A stretch of DNA of 64,000 bases from Myotis daubentonii (GCF_963259705.1 NC_081846.1:58831205-58895204); one strand, 5' to 3'. Positions 34,765 to 49,810 are shown, counted from the first letter of the stretch. The notes: generated from the letters alone by a model not told the origin. Numbers and translations are program-made.

Positions 34765-37006
34765 CACAGTAAAGACTTGGAGCCAGCTCGTTTCCAAGAT
34801 GAGTCTCTGGGATCGATGAAGGAGCGTATGTTTTAGAATTAGCAGATTTTAAGCAAAAGCAAATATGCTCAAAAGAAGAAAAGTGTGCTTTTCTTTGTCC
34901 TTAAAGGAACTTCACTCATAGCAAAGTGTGCACTAACAAGGCCTGTGTTACAAACACAGCTTTGCCCAGGCTAGTCAGGTCTTAAGCTGGGTCCCTACTG
35001 TAATGGATTCAGGGAGGATACAAGTCATCCTTATCATCTCTAACTAGAAAAAGAGAAAGACAGAGAACACAAGTGTACAGTATTGTGGTACATCATCTGT
35101 AATGGTTGAAAGGACAGCTCTTCTGTCTGTTAAGTGTCACTGGATTCCAAACAGTGAAATGTATCGTCTTGATAGAAAAATACTAAATTACAAAGCCACA
35201 AGCTTCCATTATTTAAAAAAATAAAATAGCCAGTATAAAAAAAAATCACACCTTGAAAGAAAAACTTCACAGTGGTACCTCGGAGCATCCCTTGCTCTGT
35301 TTTAGGTTTTCCTTTCGAAGTGGCAAGTCTAAAACATCCTTTAAAAGCAAAAGGAGTGACGATGCTACCTTAACTGTTTCAGAAGTAAGGATGGGTGCTT
35401 ACGTGAGTGAATTTCCAGTGTTTATACTATAACATCCAGGCTCATGCCCCACTCGAATGAGGCATAAAGATAGGCTACAATATTGACATAAACAGAAATA
35501 ACAGCACAAAAATGTTTCATGTACCAGTTTAAAAAACGAAGACTTTAAGAGTGTGCAGTGAAAACCTGACATTAAATAAAGGGTTAGATTTCACATACAC
35601 AACCTGATCTGGAGACACAAAAAATAGGTAGTTAACTTCACAAGAAGAAGCACAAAAAATAAATATTCAGGTGACTGGCTAAAATGCCAACAAAATATTG
35701 CAAAAGCATAGCAAAATAGACCTTTAAATTCAATTCATTATTTGTGAAATGAAATACAGATTGGATTTTTGTTTGTTTTGTGTCTCTCTGTGTGTGTATG
35801 TGTGCTGGGGGAATGTGTGTGAGTGTATGTTTGTGTGGTTTTATATTTTTCTGTTTCTTTTTGGTTGATTAAGAACTTTTCCACTGAGTACAGAATGAGA
35901 GAGGCTTTAGGTAACCTAAAGGACCTTGAGTGCTGTGCCTTCTTACAGATGATTATAAAGCTACTGAAGGGTTATTTCTATCCTCATTGCAGTCTGTTTA
36001 CAAATACTCCCCCAAAAGGATGCAGTAAACCAAGCAAAACAGGTCAGCTCTGACAATATCACATGCTCTAACATTTAGGATTTGGGAATTAAAAATTGTG
36101 CTATCATATGTGGATCCTTAATAAACACAGGTTTTTAACCCTTAAATGTATTAATTACTCCTGTAAAGATTTGAGAAATTCAGTCTCATCCCATTACATC
36201 TAACTTACCACTGAAATGCCGGTTTTAAAGTTAAAACAGCAAGAATCTTCCTGGCAACTATAATAGTCAAAGAAAAACCAGCAGTGACTGAGGGAGGAGA
36301 AAAAAACCACAACGAATTGCTGAGATGAAACTATCACTGTAACTCCCAGAAATGTCAGTGCTATCCTTATCTTATACCTGTGATTCTGGAAGCTTTCGGA
36401 GTTTCTCTTTCAGACTTGCTCCTGTAACCAGATCTCAATGTTTCCTTCCCTCTCCAGCTTTGCCAGTCATGCTCTACATAGAAAACTGTGCGACGGTTTG
36501 GAGAGGGAAGGCAGACAAGGTGGAGGAAGGAGTGGCTGAGAGGTCTTCTCTGAATAGGCCACACTCAGCTCCATTTCTTTTAAGAACAAATACTATCTAC
36601 AAGCTTAACGTCCAGAGCTTTGGGTATGTTACAAAACTCGTCCAGCTCCTTTTTTCGATTTCAGCCAAAGCATTCTGCCTCTAGAATTGAATTAGAATAA
36701 ATGAACAAATACACAAAAAGAGAGCATGTCCAGTCTAATCGGTCACAAAATGGATACAAAACATTAAGGCAGGGTGCATCGAAAATGAGGAAAAGGGATA
36801 AAATACACTTTTTAGAAGCGAGAGTGAATGGCAAATACAAAGAGGGGGTATACATCAACATCCTAAAGTTTTGGAATGTTTCCCAGTGTTTAAATAAAAA
36901 AAGCAGCTATCCATATCCACTATTTTGGAGTGTTGTATTTCGTAACTGTTGTTACATGATGATTTGTTGTTCCTATGTGCGTTGGCCGAGGAGTCACTGC
37001 TCACAC

Positions 37007-37132
37007 TCACAATCCTCCACAACTTCTGTCCACCGGAATGGGAACCCTTCCTTCCAGGTTCTCTTCCGCCGTTTTCAGTAGGATCGCCAGCCGGCTTCCA
37101 GACACCCTTCCTTTCTGAATAGCACTCATCAG
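37007..37132 (-). CDS. GPD2: GPD2 last coding exon
   Basis: 126 nt, acceptor ctctttaag|ctgatg. It encodes 41 residues from LMSAIQKGRV to VDRSCGGL, then TGA at 37007-37009. This is the helix following EF-hand 2 and the conserved C-terminal tail of mitochondrial GPD2. It starts in phase 0, directly after …DEFLQ of the previous exon. Confidence 0.96.
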   Translation of the reverse strand: MMSAIQKGRVSGSRLAILLKTAEENLEGRVPIPVDRSCGGL

Positions 37133-40100
37133 CTTAAAGAGAAAACAGGCAACAGATTCAGAAGGCAGGCTGGCTCACTCCCTCCCTCACCGCGGCGTTT
37201 GAATGGTCACCTTTGCTGTAGGCAGAGGTCATTAAGTGCTCCATCAAAAGCCATGGCAGGTCCTCTAGTTCAAATCGGAAGAGGACAATTTGACTATTTC
37301 AGAAATGGGGGCACGGGCAGATATTTTTTCAGTTCTGTAAAAACTACACCCATCTAGCAAAATTGGCCTGCCTTCAAATGCAAATACAATACGTCACTTT
37401 TTTGTCCTTTAATGTGCTCAGGGCGCATTTTTTTTTTTTTTTGAGCAACTCAAATATTGGATCATGAGTTCCATTTTAAAATCTTAGAAACGAATCTCAG
37501 GGATTGAACAAAGACAAACCATGATCTATATTTAACTACTCTTTTTTAATGTTACTGTACTTGACAACTCCAATTCCCCTAAATCCAAATTCTTAAAGAC
37601 TGGATAAAGTAATTTACATTTGAGTACTTGAAAATGGACCCAGAGATCTACCTTAAGAATTAAAAGCACTCAGCAGCCCAGATTTTAGCTAATTCATTTT
37701 TATCCAATGGATAAAATCAGAATTATTCTTGAAATTACATGCAGTCAGTGGGCAAAGGCCTTTAATCTTGAAGGCACTTTGCCAATATGAGCGTGGGGAT
37801 ATTTTTTCCCCCCTTTTCAAGTTTATGTGATTTTAACTCTTTGCTTTTCTTAGTATCACTTCCTCAATCTTTTATTTATTTGTTTGTTTGTTTATTTAAA
37901 AGAGCACTGAGCTAGCCATTCGCTGGAATACTCTGTAGGGTGATAGCTTTCAGCTTACAGAGACACATTTCTTTAAATGGCTCTGAAGAAGAGTCAGAGG
38001 CGTGTGCCAAGGCGGGGTCAGGATTGTCTGACCTTATTAAAAGCTGCTTCACAAACTACTGCCTATTAGAGACTGACTCCTACATGCACAAGTGGCATCA
38101 GAGCCCAAACCTAAAAATAAAGTCACGCAACCACGTGATGCCTGCAGGGATCCTTCCAGTGGGGATTATTGAGAAACCAAATCTATACTGACAAGGGTGT
38201 TTAATGAGGTAAACATGGACTCAATCCCGAGGGGGGAAAAAAATTGTATAAAAAAAACAACCCTGACAACATACTTTACATATGACAAATGACGTAACAT
38301 AAAGAATGCTGACATCTAAATACAGAAAAATTTATTGTCTATTGTTTTGTCTCTGAGTGCATGAAGGCCTTCAAAGTTTATCAGAGCTAACATCTGATAG
38401 AACTGGAGCTTTTCATTTATCCATAAACATTATATGATGTACCAGCCTTTAAAAATTCAAAGTTTCTTTAAACATTATATGTATCTTGAAACCATATTAC
38501 AAGGAGGGAAAAAAAACACATTTGGGTGTGAATATATTTTATGAGAAATATGATCAGCAATTTAAAGGAATCTAACCCTTTATTTTAAGTTGAAAATTAG
38601 ACTCTGTATTTGTACTTAGTAGAGGCATGAATAGTCTCTTTCATTAAGAATTAGACAAAAAAAAATAAGGAATACTCAATTATTAAAAACTGTACAAGAA
38701 AACCCACAGATGGTTTAAATTACTTTGTATGTGTTTAACTCTATTGCATTCAAAAAATTACTGAACACTCAAATCAGAGAGCATATCCATAAAATTAGAT
38801 TCTTATTGCTTCTAAAACCCTAGGTTAGTGGTTCTCAACCTTCCTAGTGCCAAGACCCTTTAATACAGTTCCTCATGTTGTGGAGACCCCCAATTTCATT
38901 GTTACAAATTGAGCATAATTAAAGCATAGTGATTAATCACAAAAACAATATGTAATTATATATGTGTTTTCCGATGGTCTTAGGCGACCCCTGTGAAAGG
39001 GTCGTTCGACCCCCAAAGGGGTCGCGACCCACAGGTTGAGAACTGCTGCCAACCTTAAGTACTATTGCTTACTTACAGCACATAAAATGAAACATAAACT
39101 ACTTCTTTAAAGTTTTCTAAAATACTGAGACAAACCATAAAATATTCTAAAAACAAACGACAAAAATGTATTAAATGATTTCTAATTGCCAAGCACAGAT
39201 TTTAACCTCAATTCAAAAGGTGAACTTAGTTAGCCGGTAAGCTAAAGAACTAAACATCCTTTTTTGTAATGCTGGACACAATCTGTGAAAATTTTCTGCA
39301 TTTAGATTCAACAATGCTCTTATCTGCAGCTCATCTCCAGAGAGACAATTACCATTTCCTTTGCCTTGATCTTGTTTGTTTAACTTGACACAGTGAAGAA
39401 AAGGCTGACATTGACCAAAATCCCCAGCATTAATTTATTTCATGTTCAGCATTCATCATTGCCATGGTGCAAGCAAGACCTGGCATTCATTTGAAATACC
39501 TGCCCAAGAAGCACTACAGAAAAAAGCCTGGCTGCTTGGAAACCAATACATACTTCATATTATCAGAGTCCTATGGACAGCCACAGTAATGTATGGGTTT
39601 GTTGAATTTCTCTATTTTAAGGAATGATGTGCAGCATCCAACTGGAAGTTAAAGTAGCAAAATGTATTTCCTTCATGGTTATGATTAAAGAATTGAGCCG
39701 TGAGTAAAAATAGAAATGCTTGAATTATATGGTCTTGACCCCAGAATGCATGTTCCCTTTTCTTTTGTTTTTCATGTTCTTTATAATGTAAGAATATAAT
39801 AATTACATTTCAGGATCTCAAGTGAATATGATTCTCAAATGAATGCGACAATGATTTTTAAAACTTTTCTTTAAAAAATGACTTTCCACATTAGAAACGT
39901 TGTGTTATAGCTCCTTGAAGCAGGTAAAGAATGGTCTGGCAGTGGTATTCCATGGCACACTTCTTTAAAAAGCATACTTCTTACTCACCCTCTTTAGGCC
40001 ATAATTAACTTAAATTTTATCTAAATTGCCCAATATAACAGAATGTGTCTTATAAAAAGGAAAAATGTGTACCACAGAGAGCCTTATCCTTGAAGGCAGA

Positions 40101-40641
40101 CATATCAACTTTTGCTGGCTTCAAGCTCTCTTCTTTTTCAGAATGAAGTGACAATTGTGTGGACATCAAACTCTATCCTGGAGCAACCATTGGCAACCAA
40201 AAGATAAAAATCAAATATATGTGTTTCCTTTCAGTACAACTCACCTGCAAAAATTCATCGAGTTCAACTTGTCCATTTTTGTTCAAATCTACTTCATTCA
40301 GAATTTCATGTAGTGTGTTTTCATCCATTTGGATATTGATACTCTATATTAAACCACAAAATAAAGATTAACTAAAAATTATGCAAAACCTTTTAATAAT
40401 GTTATCAACTTTTCAAAAATTAAAAGAGAAATATTACCCATAGAAATACCTACTTAAGGAAAAAATATCTAATATAATCTACATTCTTTTGCTATCCAAC
40501 ATATTGAGTCAAAAAAAATTACCTCTAATACACGCTGAACATCAACAGTGGTAATAAAGCCCTTTTGGTCTGTATCAAACTTATGAAATCTCTTCTTGTA
40601 CCTGGAATACAATGTTGAATAATGGAATAATATACTTATGT

Positions 40642-40693
<52 letters not shown>

Positions 40694-41597
40694 TTATTAG
40701 AAGTACCTGTCAACGTCTGAAGGCAGCAGGGTAATTTCAGAGTGATCTGTTAACTGTTCTGATCGAGATTTATAACCCATTTCGAAATACAGAAACTTCT
40801 TAGCAGTTTCAAGTTCTTCCTAAAACACAGACACACACAAATTTCAAAGATTTATAGTAAAATGTATTGATTTTTTTTCTTTTGATGTTCTAAAAAGAAG
40901 CCAGCTTATCCTCACTTATCTGACCAGCACATTTTTATTTCTTCCAGACTTATTAAAGTATAATTTATATTCAACAAAATCCACCTATTTTAGGTACATA
41001 GTTTGATGTATAGTCTACCATGATCAGGACATAGAACACTTCTATCACCCTAAAAAGCTTCCTTCCGCCCATTTGCAGTTCATCTCTTCCCCAGGCAACC
41101 ACTGATCTGTGTGTTTGTTGTTGTTGTTTGTCACAAGTTTTTCCTTTTCTAGAATTTCATATAAAAGGGCTCATATAGCAGGCAGTCTTTTGCATTTGCT
41201 TCCACAGCATAATGATTCCAAGATTCATTCATGTTGTTGCATATTTTATTATTTTGTTTGCTTTTAATGCAGAATACTCTTCCACTAGCAAAATCTACAG
41301 GACCAAAATCTGTGGTTTTGGTTAAAAAAAAAAAAGGCAATTAGAAGTGAAGAAGATATATAGGACTTGAACAACTACTTAGAATGTAGTATGCAGTATA
41401 CCCAGACAAACAACATGAGATTAGCTATTCTGAAATTCTGTCACTAGGATTCTGATAGTTGGGTGGAAGTTACTGAGTAATGAGAAGAAACAAGCTATCC
41501 TGACTAGTTCTACCTGTTTTCTCAAATGTTCCAGACTCAATTGATACTATTGCTGAGAACATTGTCATTCTTTAAAAAAAAAAAAAAAATCACGCGT

Positions 41598-41631
<34 letters not shown>

Positions 41632-44600
41632 TTGATTTCAGAGAGGAAGGAAAAGGGAGAGATAGAAACATCAATGTTAAGAGAGAATCATTGATCAGCT
41701 GCTTCCTGCATGCCTCCTACTGGGGATCGAGCCTGCACCACAGGCCTGTGCCCTGACTGGGAACTGAACCATGATCTCTTGGTTCATAGGTTCATGCTCA
41801 ACCGCTGAGCCATACCGGCCAGGCAGTCATTATTAGTGTTCATCAAGTCTGTCTCTCATCAAAGAACTTTCAAAATGACTCTATTGTGCTGTATACTGTT
41901 CACAAATATCTCTTTCCTTCCTTTTACCTATTTATATTATCTATACACACCAACCTCCCTCCTCTTGCCATGAGTATACTTCTCAACCCATTGATGTGAG
42001 CTTGGACAGATGATTAACTTTGGCCAACAGAACATGAATAGGTATGACATAGGCTACTTTTGAGTAAAACTTAAAAGCATCAGAACAACTTTGCCTCTCT
42101 GGTTTCTCTTGCCATGACAAGGGTATAAATCAGAGAAACCTGAAGATAATCTAGAATATAGAAAAGAGCCACAGCAGCTAACATGCAGCCTTCATGTAAC
42201 ATGAGTGAAAAGTAAATGCTTGCCATTGTAAGCTAATAAGATTTTGAAGTTGTTTAGTTGTTTGTTATAGAGCACACAATCTAGAGAAAGCTTACTAATG
42301 CAAGTCTTAAGTTCCCCAGACTTCCCATCAAAGGATCTTATGTATATGACAAGTGCCTCTGCTCCTTTTTCTTGGAGAGGGGAAGACAAACTACTTTTCT
42401 GAGATTATTCCCTTCCTACATTATTTTCTCTTAAGAGAAATATATTTTTTTTTCTCTTAGGAAATTATATATATGTACATATATAATATAAATAAGTAAA
42501 ATAAATACATACTATATATTATAGAAAAAGCAAAATAACTATAGTATATATAAAATTAGAAATGCTAAAATATTCTCAGCTAATATATATATATACACAT
42601 AAACTATACATATACTATATATTATCAAAATATGCTATATATCATCTATCTGATATCGCACACACACACGACATATAAGATATATATAGGACTTGTCTGT
42701 GAAGTTACAAAAGACATTCTTCACTGGCAGATTACTCTCTTCATACAAGAAAACCCACCAGTTATTTAAAAAACAAACAAACAAACAAACAAACAAAAAA
42801 ACATATTTCCATTGCACTGATTTTACCAGGTCACATTCTATAAAACTCATTCAAGATTCATTTCCCTGGAAGTAGCTTCTCTGATGCTTCCCTCCAAGAA
42901 CAAGCTCTTCTTTGATACATCTCCCTTCATCGCCCATGTGAGTTATTCATACACCATCAAGCAAGGAACCATGGAATTTCAAAGTTGGAAGTGATTTTTC
43001 CCTAGAATTCACCCAATGCATCTCCCTAACCTCACATTTTCTTTACAATATTCCAAAAATGGAAGCAGGAGTTCTTCATCTAAAAAATTCTCACAATAGG
43101 GTGATAACTCAATACCACTGAAAGTAGCCCATATAGGGATGGCTCCAATTGCTTAAAATTTTTATGTTGAGATTAAACCCATCTCTTTGTAATTCCTCCA
43201 ATTTGTTTGGGATTAACTAGTACCTAGGAAGGAGTAACTACTAGCTTCATCAATCTAGAGATATGATTCCTATTAATGCGACTTCAGATTACAACTGCAT
43301 TTGGGGGCAGCCATGATTTACTGTTAACTGCTAGGCATTCATAGATAACAGAAACCATATTTCATTTTTGCATGTGTTGCTGGTAAGCCTTATCAAATCT
43401 ATCATGAACGAATGGAATCGTGTTTCTACGTATTGCAAGGTTTACCATGTATCGCTAATTATACCTAATGAAATTTCACCTCTTGCTTCCATTTGTCATT
43501 AAACATTCACTCTCCCTCCAATTCCTATTATTGGTGTGCCAAAGATGCATGCCATCACCATTGTAATCTCAGCACTTGAAGCAAGGTAGATTAGGTCAAA
43601 CAAAGGACAAAATCCTCAGAGACCTCTTCTGAGACAAACAGTGATCATTTGATTACAAATCCACCAATTTAAAAAAAGATATCACATGGGGCTTTGAAGA
43701 ATGCTTTAAGGAACTTAAATACACCATTTCTATAACATTTCCTTGATCTAACAATCTTGCTAATCTTTATGAAAAGAAAATGAGATATCTGAAATGATTT
43801 TTTCCTAAATAATTCCTTACTAGCTTCCAATGATCACTACACGTCTTGCTAAATCAATAAAATAAACTTAAAATGCCATAATCTAGAAAACTTTCCAAGA
43901 GCAATGCTAAGATCACCAGTTTATAAGCTACAAACTATGTTTTTCTCTCTTCTCCTTTTTTGGAATTTGGTGTTCCATTTGCCCATCTTTTGTCTTCTGG
44001 TTCTGGTTCTGTTTGCTACAATATTTTAAATCTCAACAGTGGTTAAATAAATTCCATCTGCAAATTCTCTGAGTAGCCTGAGGTATAATCTTTCTGGGTT
44101 GGCATACAAACTCATTTAGAGCAACCTTCTATTTAAATATCTATTTCCTCTTGCCAATATTTATTTTTCTCTTTGCACACTGAAAATCATTCTTCTTGAC
44201 CAAAAAGAAAAAAAGAAAAACAATTTGGTATTAAACTATAAGTTGAAAAGTTCTCCCTTTTCTCCAGCATTGAAGGCTATGGTGCCAGTCTCATCAAACA
44301 GTAATCCAGGTTAGGCCTCACTGGCATTCCTTTCCATTTGTAAAAGTTGTTTCTTGTGTGTGTGTGTGTGTGTGTTTTGTCCTTAGCATTCTTTTTCCCA
44401 GCAGTCAGCCAATCCCTGACACTATTTATATGCATCCATATCATTCCTAGATACCCTTTCATTGTTGAGGACTTGTCTTCCATCTGTTTTAAATTTGCTG
44501 CTTAGCAGCTTGCTTTTTTTCAGTCACTTCATTTCTTCACTGGCTTCTTCCCCATTGAAATCAATTTTGAAAGAATTTCTTTTTGTGAGACTCCCTCAAT

Positions 44601-47600
44601 CTACTTAAGTGGTCTTCTCTTTAAAGTCTCTCAGTGAAATGCATGCTTTGTCTGAAAGTTATAAAACCTCCTTACCAAGTCCTATGGGGGCATTTCCCAA
44701 AATACTTCCTCGTCTCCTTTTCGCCCAGCCCTTCCAAAATGTGAGAGTCGAGTCTGTCTCTGAATAAGTTCCTTTTTGGAGACTGACAGTGCACATAAGC
44801 ATTTTAAAGGCACCAAATCACCTACATTGAAGAAAATGATTTCATTTGTTTAACTCATAATTTTCCACTCTTTTGGCCATGTAGTCATCTTTTGACTTAT
44901 ATTATTTGTACCCTGTGGGACACGATTTGACAGCGTTCTATTTCTTAAATATGCCCAGCAACTCCAGTCTCGAACCCCACTGCCCTTAGATACTGCCTTT
45001 CTCCCTAATTGGTTCTTCCAAGTTGGTTGAATTTGATCTTAAATGACAGTTCTCTAAATATTTCTCTACATTTTGGAAAACATACACACATTTCTGAGGT
45101 ATACATGTGCTATAGCTACTCAATTGGGTTTCAAGGTCCTTGAAACTATGAGCTCTTTATTATTCTCCTAAAATATTTGGTATAATGCTCAGCATACAAG
45201 TCACTCATTAAGTATTGACTGGTAAAAAACAAGCACAATTCATCTACAGAGGGTTATTTATCACCTTGCTCCTCTTTCACTTTTGCAGGTTAAATAATCC
45301 CAATGCTTTTAACCTTTTCTCAGAAGTCCAGCTTTCTAACCTTTAAATCTTTTTTTCCCCTTCTCCTTTGTTCTCTCCAGACTGTCCACAGACCTCATTA
45401 ACACTCCAATGTCTCGGATACTGAGTAATAACTTCAGGTCTTTTATTTCTGTTCCTTTGTTGAGGGGGATGGGAGAATATTCCTGAGTACATAAATCTGC
45501 TCATAAAATTTGAACTGAAGTTAAATCTAGTTTCCTCGGGAGGGCCGAACACACCAGTTTACAGAATTCTCTTCCTCCTTTCTACCTCCTACAGCCTGAA
45601 ATCCTGGCACAAAATATCTTCCTGCATATTCAAATCATTCCAACCATAATTTTTACAGGAACACATTCTCCTCAGTCCTTCTATATGCTAAAAATGATTG
45701 GCAGTAGCACAGGAGTGAGTTTCATTCTGTGTAGCCTCCATATATAGCTTTAGTTGATCAAATCAAAACTCCAAACAGGAAGAGCTATAAACCAGTCCCA
45801 CCAAAGCAGAGGCAAGAGGGCAGGTGGGAAAAGCTTATGTTCTAGGATCAGAATACTGCTTTCAATTCCAGTTGCACAACTTACTACTGTTGTATGAACT
45901 CTGACCGGGACTTACTCCCTCTAAGACTATTTCCTCAACTATAAAATGGGGGTAAAGGTTTATGCCTGATAGAGTTGTGGTCAGATTTAAGGAGCTCTTT
46001 CAACTGGTGAATTCCACCAGCAGCATACTACATACAATGCATTCAAACTACAAGAGAAGTTTTAAATGGAGGGCCCTGGTTTCACCCCAGAAGACTCTGA
46101 CTCTGATGGTCTAAAGACAACCCTTGAATTCTGCCCTTTCTCCTACATTCCCAGGTGACTCTGATAGGTAACCATCTTTGGGAATCTACACCAGAATGAG
46201 AAAAATTTAAGGGCAGGATCTATACCCAATCCTTCCTTACACAGATGGCATGGATGCTCAATAATGTTTATTCACTGATTCAATAGATATTTATTTAGGG
46301 CCCCCTATATATGCTGGGCACTAAGTGTACAGAAACAAAACAGATTATGTCTTCTCCTTTGGAGCTTATTTCTTGGAGGAAAGGCAGACAACAAATAAAC
46401 AACTAAATACATCCTGTGTCAAATGGGAACAGATGCTAAAGAAAAATAAAGTAGGAAATGGAGTAGAAAACATCATTCAAATGGGAGAAGGAGCTCTTTT
46501 ATTCTGCCCAGTTAAGGAAGTTCTCTGGAGTAGAGACCAGTAGGAAGTGAGGGAGGGGGCTGTGAGGATATCCAGGGAAGAGCATTCCAAGCAGAGGCAT
46601 CAGCAGGATGCGAATGAAGAAAAGCAACTTGACCTGTGGGTTGATGGGGAGTGAATAATTGAAAGACAGACCAGGGATCAGAAAGGTGGTGGCCAGATCA
46701 CAAAGGCCTTGTAAACCACTGTCATGACTTTGGCTTTACTGTGAGGAAAAGAAAGATGTTTTAGTAAATGAATTGTTAACTGTCAGTCCTCATCTTACTA
46801 AACCTATCAACGGCACTTGATGCAGCAGATTCCTTCCCTCTTCTTTTTTTTTTTAAATTAAATCTTTATTGTTCAGATTATTACATTTGTTCCTCTTTTT
46901 CCCCCACCATAACTCCCCTCCTCCCAGTTCCCACCCCACCCTCCGCCCTCACTCCCCACCCACTGTCCTCATCCATAGGTGCACGATTTTTGTCCAGTCT
47001 CTTTCCGCATCTCCCACACCCCTTTCCCCCCCCAAGAATAATCAGTCCATTCCCTTTCTATGTCCCTGATTCTATTATAATCACCAGTTCATTCTGTTCA
47101 TCAGATTATTTATTCACTTGATTCTTAGATTCACTTGTTGATAGATGCGTATTTGTTGTTCATAATTTGTATCTTTACCTTTTTCTTCTTCTTCCTCTTC
47201 TTAAAGGATATCTTTCAGCATTTCATATAATACTGGCTTGGTGGTGATGAACTCCTTTAGCTTTTCCTTATCTGTGAAGCTCTTTATCTGACCTTCAGTT
47301 CTGAATGATAGCTTTGCTGGATAAAGCAATCTTGGTTGTAGGTTCTTGTTATTCATCACTTTGAATATTTCTTGCCACTCCCTTCTGGCCTGCAAAGTTT
47401 CTGTTGAGAAATCAGCTGACAGTCGTATGGGTATTCCCTTGTAGGTAACTGAGTTTCTTTCTCTTGCTGCTTTTAAGATTCTTTGTCTTTTGCTCTTGGC
47501 ATTTTAATTATGATGTGTCTTGGTGTGGTCCTCTCTGGATTCCTTTTGTTTGGGGTTCTCTGCGCTTCCTGGACCTGTAAGTCTATTTCTTTCACCAGGT

Positions 47601-49771
47601 GGGGGAAGTTTTCTGTCATTATTTTTTCAAATAGGTTTTCAATATCTTGCTTTCTCTCATCTTCTGGCACCCCTATAATTCTGATGTTGGTACGCTTGAA
47701 GCTGTCCCAGAGGCTCCTTACATTATCTTCGTATTTTCGGATTCTTTTTTCATTTTGCTTTTCTGGTTGGGTGTTTTTTGCTTCTTCGCATTTCAAATCT
47801 TTGCCTTGATTCTTGCGCTCCTCTGGTCTGCTGTTGGGAGTCTGTATAGTATTCGTTATTTCAGTCCATGTATGCTTAATTTCTAGTTGGTTCTTTATCA
47901 TAACATCGAGGGTCTCATTAGATTTCTTGAGGATCTCACTACATTTATCGACGGCTTCTAGACAGTTCTTAAGAGACCTTAAAAGTGTGGTTCTGAATTG
48001 AATATCCTCCATTGACAGTTTTGTCCTGTTTCTTTGTCTCCGCATTTTTTATGCTTTCTTGGTGCACTCCCTAGTGGTCTTTGTGCCCAGTCTTGTTGTA
48101 GTTAAGCCTTGATTGTTGTCGGCAATACCGGGGGTGATTTGACCTCCAGGCTAACTAACTGGCTATGAGAGTCCCTTCCCTCTTCTTGAAATACTTCCTT
48201 CCCTTCTGGTCACAGCTCTCTCTTGAGGCTTCTCACACCTTCTCCAAACTCACTAGCTATAACTTACTTTTTTTTCTCCCAGATTCTTCCTTTTCTCTCC
48301 AACTTCTAAATTGTGGAGTGCCTTGGGCTGTCTTTGGACTACTTGCCATTATTTAACCACATGAACTCCCTGGATCTCGTTCAGTCTGATGACTAAAATA
48401 CCAACTCAACTGTTCCCTCTCAACTTCAGACTGACATAGCCAATGATCTGGCTTATGTTTTAATAGAATCATTGAAGTTGTTAAAGCAGGGACCTTGGTT
48501 AAGGGGAGAGAAACTATTACAACAATCCACGTAAGAGGTGCTGAATCAGGGTGAACAGTTAAATGTGTTAAGAAAGGGTTGACAGGGATAGGCTAGATGT
48601 GGTCAATAGAGAAAAAAGGGGGATATAACATAATACTTTCAACAATAAAGATCAAAATAAATAGATAGATAGATGATAGATAGATAGATAGATAGATAGA
48701 TAGGTGAGTTCAAGCCATGATTTTAAGATAAATATGATGAGATTTGCTAATGGATTTAGATCAGGTTATGATGTCAAGCTTTAGGCCTAATCAACCAAAT
48801 TTGCTTGCTGAAGCCCTAACACTCAGTGTGATAGTATTCAGAGATGGAGCTTTTGGGGAGGTGATTAGGTTTAAATGCATCTTGAGAGAAGGGTCCCCTC
48901 TCCCTCTCTCTCTCCTCCATGTGAGGACACAGCAAGAAGGCAGCTGTTTGAAAGCCAGGAAGAGGGTTCTCACCAGAACCCAACCAGGCTAGCACCCTGA
49001 TCTCAGAGTTCTAGCCTCCAGACTTGAGAGAAATAAATGCCTGTTGTTGAAGCCACCCAGTCTGTAGTATTCTAGTATCACAGCCTGAGTAGACTAAGAT
49101 AGGTGGTGTTCCAAACAGTAGCTCAAGGAGGAATCAAGTGTGTCAATGCCACTATTTAGTTGAGTAAAAGGAGGATGGAACATTGACAAGTATATTGAGC
49201 AAGATAGAGGTTATTGGTGAGTGTGACTGGAGTTACTACAACAAAGTGGCAGCAAAATTGCCTAAATGAAATGGGTTCTAGAAAGACTAGGAGGGAAAGA
49301 AGTAAACCAGTGAGTACAGAAAGTATTTTTTGAATAAATACATGAAAGTGATTTTGCATATTATAATAGTTTGGTTAAAAAAAATGAAGATCTTCTGTTT
49401 ATCACAACAAGCCCAGGGCTATATATGTGGGCATCTGAGTATTACTGGCTTTCTTTTTCTAATTTGGGTGTAAATATAAAATTTCAAATGACACAAATCA
49501 ATATGCATTTGATGGTCAAGCAGGAAAACTGATGGTAATAGGTTTCCTACCAAAGGCAAATTCTCAGGAGTATGAATTTCACTGCAAATTACATTCTAAG
49601 AGTGTTTTCAGTGAAAACCAGAAAAAGGTCTACCCACAATCATTATGTTATGTTTTTTTCAGGAATTATGACCATGAATTTGATAGCATTTTTCTACAAG
49701 GGTTTTTCCAGAAACAACCAACACATTTTGGTACAAGAACATCTTTCCGGTTTCCTAAGACTTGGCAATAT

Positions 49772-49810
<39 letters not shown>

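Larger units (their letters stand above)
33750..37006 (-). other. GPD2: GPD2 3' untranslated region (probable extent)
   Basis: Begins directly after the GPD2 stop codon (37007-37009). The stretch is free of recognisable mobile elements and lacks coding frames of note. Two AATAAA signals on the minus strand (34759-34764 and 33771-33776) give possible short and long ends. The distal one is followed by a T/A-rich segment. Its extent is inferred from signals and the lack of repeats, not from transcript data. Confidence 0.6.

Noticed and set aside
47483..48001. Plus-strand frames of 60-108 codons
   Set aside because: They are antisense shadows of the HAL1-like ORF1.
48659..48703. Regular short repeat that could suggest a CRISPR-like array
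   Set aside because: It is a plain GATA microsatellite without spacers.
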